DNA from: Parasphingorhabdus cellanae
GTDB taxonomy: Bacteria > Pseudomonadota > Alphaproteobacteria > Sphingomonadales > Sphingomonadaceae
Length of the DNA: 64,000 nucleotides
NCBI RefSeq assembly: GCF_017498565.1
Contig: NZ_CP071794.1
Location: forward strand, 1,736,001-1,800,000
Direction: 5' to 3'
In this document: one piece after another, positions 18,098-26,434 of the stretch
How positions within the stretch are numbered: position 1 is the stretch's first letter
Layout: each line of letters opens with the position of its first letter
The notes under the pieces: model-generated
The model's database searches: none
What the model saw: only the letters and a program-made list of their open reading frames with translations
What the model was told of the DNA's origin: nothing
Position numbers and translations under genes: made by a program

Positions 18098-19804
18098 TCA
18101 CGCACTCCTGATCAATTGCCCCGGCCTTGCGCCGGTTGACTGGTCAAACCTGCGGATCACTTCGCCGGAGACTATCGTCGCATCATAGCCGCTCGCGCGC
18201 TGATGCAGGCGCTGACCGCCTGCGGGCAGATCGCGGACAATTTCCGGCAAGTGCAGTTTCAAGCCTTCCAGATTGATGACATTGATATCGGCCTTGGCGC
18301 CCTGCTTCAGCAAACCGCGCTTGGGCAGCCCGACCGCTTTGGCCGCCTTGTGGGACAGCATGTGCACCGCTTCGGCAAGATCAAAGCGCAGCTTGCCCGG
18401 ATTCTGTACAAATTGGGTCAGCAAAAAGGTCGAATAGCTGGCATCGCAAATCGCACCATAATGTGCACCGCCATCACCCAGGCCGGGAATGCAATGCGGA
18501 TGGCTGAGCATTTCATGCGCGCTATCGAGCGTGGCATCCTCATAATTGCCGAGTGCCGCCAGGAACAGGCCCTTGCCTTCGGTCTCCAACAGCCGGTCAT
18601 AAGCAATTTCCTGCGGCGAACAGCCTTTGGCCTTTGCCTGCCCGGCCATGCTCATTTCCTTTGGCGGGGCGTAATCCGGCGGATCATCGAGCGGGAAGAG
18701 CCAATTCCAATCCCGCGCCAACTCGTTAAACGGGTGGCCCTTTTCGAAGTCCTCGGTGATCAGGGCTTCGCGCAATTGGGGATCGCGCATCGCCGCGACC
18801 TGCTCTTCGACCGACAGGTCGGCAATTTTGGACCAGCTTGGGCAAAGCACAAAAGGATGCACGGTCAATTCCAGGCCAGCGATCAAGCCAATAGGGCGCG
18901 GCATGATTTGCGCGGTGGCCTTGCCGCCGCTGGCATTGGTCTGATCAATCATGTCGAGCACCTTGCGCCAGCGCGGCGGGCCGTCATTTCCGGAAGCAAG
19001 CGTAAAGGTGGCGGGCCGGCCGCTTGCCTCCACCACGCGTTCGATCACCTTATATTCCTTGTCCCAACCGACGAAAGCATCGAGAACGACTTGAAACGTG
19101 CCGGTTCCGGCATCGGCCATACCGCCGCAAATCGCTTCCAGTTCCTGAACATCCGCCTCAAATGTGGGGATGCTGCCACCATCGGCAGTCTTGTGGATCG
19201 ACAAGCGGGAAGTAGCAAAACCCAGGGCGCCTGCTTCAATCGCTTCTTTCGACAACTTGCGCATCAAAGCCAGATCTTCGGCATTAGCCGGCTCTCGTGA
19301 GGCACCGCGTTCGCCCATGGCATAAACCCGTAACGGCGAATGCGGGAGATAGGCTGCGACATCAATATCGCGCTTACCCTTTGCGACGGTGTCGAGATAT
19401 TCCGGGAATGTTTCCCAATTCCACGGCAAGCCATCTGCCATCACAACACCGGGAATATCTTCTACGCCCTCCATGACATTGATCAGCATGTCATGATCGT
19501 CTTTTCGGCAAGGCGCGAACCCCACACCGCAATTGCCCATCACGGCCGTCGTTACGCCATGCGAAGATGAAGGGCTTAACTCCTCCGCCCAGATACATTG
19601 TCCGTCATAATGCGTGTGCACGTCGATGAAACCGGGTGTTACGATTCGATCGCGCGCATCGATTTCTTCTCGGCCACCGCCTGTAACCTGTCCAATCGCA
19701 GTAATCTTCCCGTTGGAAATCGCGATATCGCCCTCGATTAGCGCCCCGCCGCTGCCATCAGCAATAGTACCGCCCCGGATCACCAGATCATGTTCCATCG
19801 TCAT
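18098..19804 (-). CDS. N-acyl-D-amino-acid deacylase family amidohydrolase
   Basis: 568 aa amidohydrolase. HxH metal motif is in GFIDVHTHYDGQ, the Cys-containing MGNCGVGFAP matches the D-aminoacylase group, and the late catalytic Asp is in GDGGAHYG. D-aminoacylases hydrolyse N-acyl-D-amino acids; the substrate is otherwise open. The start MTMEHDLVIRGG has an alternative at Met3. The downstream-oriented MAPEG gene lies 10 bp upstream on the same strand, suggesting co-transcription. Confidence 0.88.
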   Translation of the reverse strand: MTMEHDLVIRGGTIADGSGGALIEGDIAISNGKITAIGQVTGGGREEIDARDRIVTPGFIDVHTHYDGQCIWAEELSPSSSHGVTTAVMGNCGVGFAPCRKDDHDMLINVMEGVEDIPGVVMADGLPWNWETFPEYLDTVAKGKRDIDVAAYLPHSPLRVYAMGERGASREPANAEDLALMRKLSKEAIEAGALGFATSRLSIHKTADGGSIPTFEADVQELEAICGGMADAGTGTFQVVLDAFVGWDKEYKVIERVVEASGRPATFTLASGNDGPPRWRKVLDMIDQTNASGGKATAQIMPRPIGLIAGLELTVHPFVLCPSWSKIADLSVEEQVAAMRDPQLREALITEDFEKGHPFNELARDWNWLFPLDDPPDYAPPKEMSMAGQAKAKGCSPQEIAYDRLLETEGKGLFLAALGNYEDATLDSAHEMLSHPHCIPGLGDGGAHYGAICDASYSTFLLTQFVQNPGKLRFDLAEAVHMLSHKAAKAVGLPKRGLLKQGAKADINVINLEGLKLHLPEIVRDLPAGGQRLHQRASGYDATIVSGEVIRRFDQSTGARPGQLIRSA

Positions 19805-19814
19805 AGCCTCTTTC

Positions 19815-20303
19815 TCATCCTCTGATCACGCGCATCACGCCGCCTATCAGCGAGCCTAGCACGAAAATATAAATAGGCGGCATGCTGATATAAAGCCACA
19901 GCAAGCGCTTTTCAGGCGCCTTGTGATAGCCCAAAGCATAACCAATCCGCATAAAAGGCCAGATCAGACCGATGGCCGCCGCCCAAACCGGACTGACGAC
20001 ATAAGCGAACAACCATAGTCCCGGCAGAAACAGAACAAGATGCTCCAGCGTATTGTGATGGGCGCGAACATAGCGCTCATATTCCGGTGGGCCGCTATGT
20101 GACGGGACTTCAATTTTGAACCTGCCCCGCGCCAGTCCAGCCTTCAAAAGAGTGAAATAATAGGCCAAAAGCGCCAGCGCGCTGACAATCACAACATAGC
20201 TATAAGGATCCATAGTCCACCCGTCTCCCGACCATTTGACGCAATGATCATAGACAGCCGGATACGGATAACCATACTGCATTTGGATAAGATCGTTGGC
20301 CAA
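19815..20303 (-). CDS. MAPEG family membrane protein
   Basis: 162 aa with about four transmembrane helices and the MAPEG-like core EYERYVRAHHNTLEHLVLFL followed by GYALGYHKAP. The family covers microsomal glutathione transferases and eicosanoid enzymes; bacterial roles are mostly unknown. An internal ATG at 20213 (MDPYSYVV) would give a 132-aa protein closer to the usual MAPEG length, and may be the true start. Confidence 0.8.
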   Translation of the reverse strand: MANDLIQMQYGYPYPAVYDHCVKWSGDGWTMDPYSYVVIVSALALLAYYFTLLKAGLARGRFKIEVPSHSGPPEYERYVRAHHNTLEHLVLFLPGLWLFAYVVSPVWAAAIGLIWPFMRIGYALGYHKAPEKRLLWLYISMPPIYIFVLGSLIGGVMRVIRG

Positions 20304-20372
20304 CAGGGTCTAAGTCGGTCGGTAGCTATATTGGCGGTCGCGGTTCAGCGCCCTTATATTCATCTGGCTACA

Positions 20373-21299
20373 TCAACTGGTCTTCGGCTTGCGCGCTCTG
20401 AGCGCCACCAACAATCCCGCCATCGCCAAAAGAGCGCCGACGGCCGGCAATGCGGTCCAGACATAGTCCTCAAACAGGGTCGATAATATCATCGCCACGA
20501 CCGGCACGAGCACGCTGGAATAGGCCGCTTTGCCAGCACCTATTTCGCGCAGTAGGGAAAAATAAAGCGGGAAAGTAATCACAGAACCAACAATCGCGAG
20601 ATAGACGATCCCACCGAGATAGGCCGCACGCATTTCTATGACCGGTGGCCCGACCGTGATCCAGGACAAAAGAATGTTGATCGCCGCGCCCCAGAACATC
20701 GCCCATGCCAACAAGGTCAGGATCGGGTAGCTTTTAAGCTTTGGCAAAGCCTGCATCACATTGGCGACAGAGGCAGACAATATCCCGCCGACGGTCAGAG
20801 CCACGCCCAATAAAACGTCGGCCAGTGTCGCCGGAGAGCTTTTATATTCATGCCAGAAGAGTAACGCGATTCCCGCTGCAGCAATCGCTGATCCGGCCAG
20901 GAAGGCCCCATTGATACGCTGGCTCAGAAATATGCGTCCCAATATCGCGTTCGGTACCATCAATAGCGCGAATAGCACCGCGACGAGGCCGGAGGTGATA
21001 TAAAGCTCAGCATTATAGACAAAATTAAAGTTGAAGGAGAATTGGGCAATGCCGATCAGGATCGCCCAGAACTGACCTTTTGCACCCAGCCGAAAGGGCA
21101 GCCGCTTGAAACCGACCAACACGAACATGGCGGCTGAGGCAATTATGAACCGGTAGCTGACCGACCAGCTCGGCGGGACATCGGAGATCTGGTCTTTGAT
21201 GACAAGCCAAGTCGAGCCCCAGATCAGGGAAACCAACAGAAACGGAAATAATATGCGCGGCGTCAGCAAACCCGGTTCGCCGCCCTGCTCAGCGTTCAT
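20373..21299 (-). CDS. EamA/DMT-superfamily transporter
   Basis: 308 aa, about ten hydrophobic helices in two EamA repeats (first repeat opens LLVSLIWGSTWLVIKDQ). This is a typical drug/metabolite exporter topology; substrate unknown. The start overlaps the stop of the threonine-aldolase gene by 4 nt (ATGA, 21296-21299), so the two are coupled; amino-acid export is conceivable but is only an inference from that linkage. Confidence 0.88.
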   Translation of the reverse strand: MNAEQGGEPGLLTPRILFPFLLVSLIWGSTWLVIKDQISDVPPSWSVSYRFIIASAAMFVLVGFKRLPFRLGAKGQFWAILIGIAQFSFNFNFVYNAELYITSGLVAVLFALLMVPNAILGRIFLSQRINGAFLAGSAIAAAGIALLFWHEYKSSPATLADVLLGVALTVGGILSASVANVMQALPKLKSYPILTLLAWAMFWGAAINILLSWITVGPPVIEMRAAYLGGIVYLAIVGSVITFPLYFSLLREIGAGKAAYSSVLVPVVAMILSTLFEDYVWTALPAVGALLAMAGLLVALRARKPKTS

Positions 21300-22297
21300 A
21301 AGGCGCCGATAGCCTCTGCCAATGGCCGGATATCTTCAGCGCTTTGGTTCCAGCTGGTTACCAGCCGTGCCTGTCCCTCACCCCAATCATAGAAATCAAA
21401 TCCTGCCCGGCGCAAGCTTTCCGCTTCCGTTGCCGAGAGTTTTATGAAGATTTCATTGGCCTCAACCGGATAGAGCAACCGGTCACTGGCGGCTCCAGCG
21501 ATAATTTGCGCGCCCTGATTGGCCGCCCGCGCATTGTCGAGCCACAAGTCATCTTCGAGCATCGCCAGTATCTGCGCGGTAAGATAGCGACCCTTGGACT
21601 GTAAATGGCCTGCACGTTTGCGCCGATAATGGGTGTCGCGGGCCAGTTCCTTGTCAAAGAAAACCAAAGCCTCTGCGCCCATGCCGCCATTTTTGACGAA
21701 GCCAAAGCTCAACGCATCGACACCCGCTCTCCATGTGACATCGGCCGGGTGACAGCCGAGCGTCGCCAACGCGTTCGCAAAGCGCGCACCATCCATGTGC
21801 AGCCCCAGACTGCGCTGCTTGCAAACTTCCGAGACGGCGGCAACTTCGTCCGGTGTGTAGACAAGCCCATATTCCGACGCATTGGTGATGGAAACGGCCG
21901 CCGGCTGCACCTGATGCACGTCATCCCGGATCGCAGCACACATGCTATCTATGGTGTCGGGCAAAAGCTTCGCCCCTTCTCCACCTGCCAGCATAAGCTT
22001 CGCGCCACCGGTATAAAAACCAGGAGCGCCCGCTTCATCCTGTTCGATATGCGCTTCCTGATGGCAAATCACTCCCTGATGCGGCTGGCACATCGCTGCC
22101 AAAGCCAGCGAATTTGCAGCTGTTCCGGTTGCGACCCACATCGCCTCGACATCCGTTTCAAAAAGATCGGAAAAAACGCCGCTCAACCGCGCGCTTAGAG
22201 CATCACCGTCATAAGCCGTATCCTGCCCGTTGGCCGCAGCCAAAGCAGTCATCACCTTGGGATGGACAGAGGCAGCATTGTCGGAGAAAAATCGCAT
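21296..22297 (-). CDS. threonine aldolase / beta-eliminating lyase family PLP enzyme
   Basis: 333 aa fold-type I PLP enzyme starting MRFFSDNAASVHPKVMTAL. The SDNA opening, HMDGARFANAL (cofactor Asp/Arg region) and the PLP Lys in SFGFVKNGGMGAEAL match low-specificity L-threonine aldolases, which cleave Thr/allo-Thr to glycine and acetaldehyde. Length is normal for the family. First gene of a pair with the EamA transporter. Confidence 0.88.
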   Translation of the reverse strand: MRFFSDNAASVHPKVMTALAAANGQDTAYDGDALSARLSGVFSDLFETDVEAMWVATGTAANSLALAAMCQPHQGVICHQEAHIEQDEAGAPGFYTGGAKLMLAGGEGAKLLPDTIDSMCAAIRDDVHQVQPAAVSITNASEYGLVYTPDEVAAVSEVCKQRSLGLHMDGARFANALATLGCHPADVTWRAGVDALSFGFVKNGGMGAEALVFFDKELARDTHYRRKRAGHLQSKGRYLTAQILAMLEDDLWLDNARAANQGAQIIAGAASDRLLYPVEANEIFIKLSATEAESLRRAGFDFYDWGEGQARLVTSWNQSAEDIRPLAEAIGAL

Positions 22298-22397
22298 GAG
22301 ACCGCCATGCTGCGTAGCAGTGGCCGCGTCAAGATTGGGATTGGCGGCGTTCGCTATTTAGGACGGCAATTTATACCGGCAAAGGACCTAAAATCCG

Positions 22398-22895
22398 TTA
22401 AAACTCGTTAGCAGCACTGCGCCTTGCAACGTCTGCGGGCCTATCCGCAGCTTCTGGCAAATCACCCCTTTCGCTATTCTTCATCTGAATATGCTCAAAG
22501 AGTTGATCAATCTGGTTCAAAGCTTTGTCTGTCATTAATATATGCGGTTGATTACCGCCTTGCATGCTTTGTTCGTTATACAGAAATCCGTCTGCTGACA
22601 GCAGGTCCACATATCGCAGCGTCAATTTTTCCGGTGTTTTTGTCCTTGCTGAAATATCCGTCAGTCGCAATTTTTCACCAGACCGCTTTGCATCATAGAG
22701 TTCCAGCAAGACATCCCAAATATTGCCCTTACAATATTCATCGGGAAACAGGTCGGCTCTCGATCGTCTGAGGTCGATCGCAAATTGCCCGAGGTCAAGC
22801 TTCCTTGTCGCGCTGTCCCGTTGCTGGTTTTCCAACCGCTCCAGTCTTTCAAGAATCTCTTCCAACAGCGCTATTTGTTCGCGTGCATCGTCCAT
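22398..22895 (-). CDS. putative winged-helix DNA-binding regulator
   Basis: 165 aa. Residues 5-30 form a Leu/Glu-rich heptad helix (EQIALLEEILERLERLE) likely to dimerise; residues 60-140 resemble a MarR-like winged helix (NIWDVLLELYDAKRSG, LRLTDISARTKTPEKLTLRYVDLL, DGFLYNEQ, HILMTDKAL). No family was recognised with certainty. It is divergent from the LuxR-type regulator, sharing a 163-bp intergenic region that has palindromes, so mutual or auto-regulation is plausible. Confidence 0.6.
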   Translation of the reverse strand: MDDAREQIALLEEILERLERLENQQRDSATRKLDLGQFAIDLRRSRADLFPDEYCKGNIWDVLLELYDAKRSGEKLRLTDISARTKTPEKLTLRYVDLLSADGFLYNEQSMQGGNQPHILMTDKALNQIDQLFEHIQMKNSERGDLPEAADRPADVARRSAANEF

Positions 22896-22956
22896 GATGT
22901 ATCTCCATTTGAGACTTAAGGGGGCAAACTCTCAATTTCAATCGTCAGCGACTTCC

Positions 22957-22970
22957 CACTAAAGATAGTG
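22957..22970. promoter_or_regulatory. candidate operator palindrome (CACTA-N4-TAGTG)
   Basis: A perfect 5-bp inverted repeat with 4-nt spacer lies midway between the divergent winged-helix and LuxR genes. A second looser pair, TTGTC (22981) and GACAA (22998), follows. Short palindromes between divergent regulators are typical operator positions; no consensus (for example a lux box) is matched, so this is tentative. Confidence 0.3.
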
Positions 22971-23058
22971 TCCTGAACCATTGTCACGCAAACAGGGGAC
23001 AACTTGAAAAAAAGGGCAAACAAGCCCATTGTCTATCCGAGAAGGAGAGTAGCAGGGC

Positions 23059-23799
23059 ATGGCTACCAACGATCAGGATTTGCATATAGGCGATGTTTTC
23101 CGGGAGATTGCGGCATTATCGTCCTTGTCGGATATACTCGAGCTAGTGCGGATGGCGGTTACAAGTCTTGGCGCAAACAGAACCAGCTATCATTTTACCC
23201 CCAAGCTGAAATCGCAAACCGATCACACAGTTCAACTGGCAACGTCAGGTTTTTCCAAAGAATGGCTGACGCTTTATGAAGAAGCAGGTTTCCGAAAAAG
23301 CGATCCAATCCCGGATATCATAATGCAACATGGCGAGCCCATGTTGTGGCGGGACGCTCTTGAATCGCGTCGGCTGAATGAAAATGAACGGCGTTTTGTG
23401 GATCAACTCCAAGCGCATGGTCTGATCGAAGGCGTTGGAATACCACTTTTTGGACCGAAAGGGCGCGATGCCTATTCGGCATTTACATTTGATCCCCTAG
23501 AACTCACTTTTGATGACAGCATAATAGCGACAGTTGCTGCTTTAGCGAGCGCTGCCCATATCAGGATATGCTATATTCTGGATCAGAAATTCGAGCGAAA
23601 GGTTCACTTGTCGGAACGGGAAACGCAAGTCATCCGGCTGATTGCGCACGGTCGCTCAAACAAGGCGATTGCCGCAGAGCTAGAAATTGGCGGATCAACT
23701 GCAGATACATATGTCCGGCGGGTTTTTGCGAAACTTGATGCAAGCGATCGAACAGGAGCATCAATTCGTGCCCTTGAGCTCGGGGTCTTACGACTCTAA
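23059..23799 (+). CDS. LuxR-family regulator with autoinducer-binding domain (LuxR solo)
   Basis: 246 aa. Autoinducer-binding domain about residues 15-165, LuxR/GerE HTH about 181-243 (LSERETQVIRLIAHG, KAIAAEL). The six residues conserved in acyl-homoserine-lactone receptors are present with correct spacing: W69, Y73, D82-P83, W97 and G127 (equivalents of W57, Y61, D70, P71, W85, G113 in TraR numbering). No luxI-type synthase occurs in this window. The recognition helix GGSTADTYVRRVFAKL departs from the usual S-x-x-T-V-x-x-H. RBS AAGGAG at 23042. Confidence 0.9.
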   Translation: MATNDQDLHIGDVFREIAALSSLSDILELVRMAVTSLGANRTSYHFTPKLKSQTDHTVQLATSGFSKEWLTLYEEAGFRKSDPIPDIIMQHGEPMLWRDALESRRLNENERRFVDQLQAHGLIEGVGIPLFGPKGRDAYSAFTFDPLELTFDDSIIATVAALASAAHIRICYILDQKFERKVHLSERETQVIRLIAHGRSNKAIAAELEIGGSTADTYVRRVFAKLDASDRTGASIRALELGVLRL

Positions 23800-23809
23800 T
23801 CTTACGAAA

Positions 23810-26164
23810 TCAGGCTTTTTTCCGCTTCGGATACGGCGCGATGGGAACTTCTGCTGCGGGCAGATAGATGGTTTCCACATTGGGAACCATTTTATCGTCT
23901 GACCGCAGATCTGTGGCTTCTTGCAGAGCTTCGGCTTTTCCATAGAGGAAACCCTGCACCTGATCACAGCCTTCCACCCTTAATTCTTCCACCTGGTCTT
24001 GGCGCTCGACGCCTTCGGCCGTCGTGGTCATGCCGAGATTCTGGGCCAGGTTGATAACGGACCGAATAATCGCCCGGCAATCCTCGCGCGTATCAATCTC
24101 GCTTACAAAACAGCGGTCAATCTTGATCTTGTCGAACGGGAAACTGCGGAGATAATTTAGCGAACTATAGCCGGTTCCGAAATCATCCAGCGAAATGCGG
24201 ATGCCGAGATCGCGGAGCGTATGCAGGGTCCGGATATTGGTCTCGCTGTCGTGCATCAGGATGCTCTCGGTTATCTCCAGTTCCAACCGCCCCGGATCAA
24301 CACCAGAATGCGCAAGGGCATTGACGATCGTCGACACCAGGCTTGCACTGCGCATCTGGGTCGGGGACAGGTTTATCGCCACCGTCAATTTTTCATCCCA
24401 GTTCGCGGCATCGTCCAGCGCTTTGCGTATGACCCACTCACCCAGCTGGACGATCATCCCGGTTTCTTCAGCCACACCGATAAAATCATCCGGCATGACC
24501 ACACCGCGAGCCGGATGCTCCCACCGCAGCAGAGCCTCATAGCCAATCTTGCTTTGCGTTTTCAGATCTACAAGCGGCTGATAATGCAGACGCATTTCAT
24601 CGCGGCCAAGCGAAGTACGCAAATCAAGCTCCAGATTTCGCCGCGCCTCCGCCGCCACATCCATACCCTTTTCAAAACAGGCAACTCGGTTTCGTCCGGA
24701 CCCTTTGGCTGAATAGAGCGCCAAATCGGCATATTTTAAAAGCTGATTGGCGTCCGTCATATCGGGTTCCCATGCCGCCACGCCGACGCTGACCCCTGAT
24801 ACAATATTATGATCGTCAATCAGGAAAGGTTTGCCAATACGCGACACAATTGCTTCGGCCACCTGTTCAGCCGAAGTCGCGCGTTCGCCGGTCAAGAGCA
24901 GCGCAAATTCATCGCCACCAATCCGGGCAAGCAGATCGCCCGGCTTGGTCAGCTTCTCCAGCCTGCGCGAAATCATCTGCAGCAACTTGTCGCCAATCGG
25001 GTGACCCAAAGTGTCGTTAATTGCTTTAAAATGGTCGAGATCGAAAAAGATCAGGGAAACCGTATCGTCAGCGCTTGCTCTGTGGATGGTGCGGTTAAGC
25101 GTATCGGTAAACAGACGCCGGTTGGGCAAATCTGTAAGGCCATCAAAATGCGCCATATAGCTGACTTTTGCTTCGGCATTTTTCTGCGCGGTAATATCTT
25201 CTATCACACCCCGGAAAGCAGCGTGGTCGTTACCTTCGGTTTCGTTGGTGATCGCGCGCGCGCTGATCGTCCACCATTGCTGTTCACCGTCGACATCAAC
25301 AGAAACGGTCAGATCACGAAATGACCGCCCCTTATCGATATGGTCCGTTAGCAATGCGCGTTGATCTTTATCTTCAATCAAGGATATCAGCTTCATGCCA
25401 TTCATCGCTTCACGCGGTTGATGCGCCGCCTCAGCAAAACGTTCACACACATCGATCAAGCGCCCGTCCGCATCGGCTGAAAACAACCAATTGGATGCCT
25501 GCTCTTCAAAATCATTGAGTAGCAATTTAACAGTTTCCGCTGATCGCTCGATTTCTTGCTTGGCAACAAGCTGATTGGCAAAGTTCTCGAATATATTGTT
25601 ACCATTGGCATATAATACCGACCCAAACATCGTCAGCAATATGATCGCGGCATAGCTTTCAATCCCGCCAAGATAGAGCAAACCGGCGGTGAGTCCTACA
25701 TACATGATGATAGTCCAGGCGCGCGATGCCTCTGGAATATGCCGATAGGAAACCACGGCCGTGCTCATCTTCCCCGCACCGATGATGGCGAGAAGCATAA
25801 GTTGATTGGAAGTCGCAACCGGCAGCAGACATGCCACCCCTGCACCCCACATATGCGCGTAGCCTGCCCCGTTAAAAACGATGTGCCGTTTCAGTTTGAG
25901 CATCTGGCGGCGGGACATATCCGTAGTTTTGGAACGCTTGGCCAAGTGAAGACGGGTGATCGAGAGATAGGCAAACATACCATACCAAAGGATATGCATG
26001 GCAAGCGGCGCCTGATCAAAGAACAGGAACGACAATATCGCTGCATTCACCAAATTAGCGAATACCGTCACGCGAACAGACTTACCATGTTCGGTAAGTT
26101 GCTCCCGCAGGATTAAATCCTGATCGGACTGTTCCTGTCCCCAGGCATTACTATTTGCAATCAT
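23810..26164 (-). CDS. membrane GGDEF-EAL cyclic-di-GMP enzyme with PAS domain
   Basis: About 784 aa from the ATG at 26164 (a GTG at 26176 adds 4 residues). In numbering from the GTG: hydrophobic helices about 38-190, PAS-like region about 220-330, GGDEF domain 335-500 with intact GGDEF at 420-424, EAL domain 520-770 with EAL at 547-549, plus NLSP, EITES, DDFGTGYSS, KIDR and AEGVE. Both synthesis and breakdown of c-di-GMP look catalytically possible. The inhibitory I-site is KPGD, not RxxD, so product inhibition may be absent. Convergent with the LuxR gene, 10 bp apart. Confidence 0.92.
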   Translation of the reverse strand: MIANSNAWGQEQSDQDLILREQLTEHGKSVRVTVFANLVNAAILSFLFFDQAPLAMHILWYGMFAYLSITRLHLAKRSKTTDMSRRQMLKLKRHIVFNGAGYAHMWGAGVACLLPVATSNQLMLLAIIGAGKMSTAVVSYRHIPEASRAWTIIMYVGLTAGLLYLGGIESYAAIILLTMFGSVLYANGNNIFENFANQLVAKQEIERSAETVKLLLNDFEEQASNWLFSADADGRLIDVCERFAEAAHQPREAMNGMKLISLIEDKDQRALLTDHIDKGRSFRDLTVSVDVDGEQQWWTISARAITNETEGNDHAAFRGVIEDITAQKNAEAKVSYMAHFDGLTDLPNRRLFTDTLNRTIHRASADDTVSLIFFDLDHFKAINDTLGHPIGDKLLQMISRRLEKLTKPGDLLARIGGDEFALLLTGERATSAEQVAEAIVSRIGKPFLIDDHNIVSGVSVGVAAWEPDMTDANQLLKYADLALYSAKGSGRNRVACFEKGMDVAAEARRNLELDLRTSLGRDEMRLHYQPLVDLKTQSKIGYEALLRWEHPARGVVMPDDFIGVAEETGMIVQLGEWVIRKALDDAANWDEKLTVAINLSPTQMRSASLVSTIVNALAHSGVDPGRLELEITESILMHDSETNIRTLHTLRDLGIRISLDDFGTGYSSLNYLRSFPFDKIKIDRCFVSEIDTREDCRAIIRSVINLAQNLGMTTTAEGVERQDQVEELRVEGCDQVQGFLYGKAEALQEATDLRSDDKMVPNVETIYLPAAEVPIAPYPKRKKA

Positions 26165-26254
26165 CTTAGTCCCCACATCCGGCGGGGTAGCGGATAATCG
26201 TAAATATTTTACTATTATGCCTATTTTACATAGGTTTACTGGCTAGCACATATG

Positions 26255-26434
26255 CTAGCGCTTCTTTGCTATCTTCACCTTGTCAGCCTGGGCGCGTTTC
26301 TTGATCGATTCTTCGCTACGGGTCAGCGCTTTGGATATCGCTTTCAAAGTCATACCCTTTTTCGCAAAAGCATGGAGCTTCTGGATTTCCTCGCTGTTCC
26401 ATGGCTGTTTGTGGCGTTCAAAATGCTCTTTCAT
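26255..26434 (-). CDS. small SANT/Myb-like helix-turn-helix protein
   Basis: 59 aa, highly basic. Read by hand as MKEHFERHKQPWNSEE..., then IQKLHAFAKKGMTLKAIS and KALTRSEESIKKRA, ending KIAKKR. The Trp followed by three helices with a K-A-I-S-x-x-L-x-R-S-x-x-x-I turn resembles SANT/Myb or GcrA-like DNA-binding modules. Its ATG overlaps the stop of the upstream photolyase-like gene by one base (TAATG at 26434), so translation should be coupled. The role is unknown; it may regulate or accompany the photolyase-like protein. Confidence 0.75.
   Translation of the reverse strand: MKEHFERHKQPWNSEEIQKLHAFAKKGMTLKAISKALTRSEESIKKRAQADKVKIAKKR

Noticed and set aside
18203..19300. 365-aa plus-strand ORF opposite the D-aminoacylase-like gene
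   Set aside because: Shadow of a conserved amidohydrolase on the minus strand.
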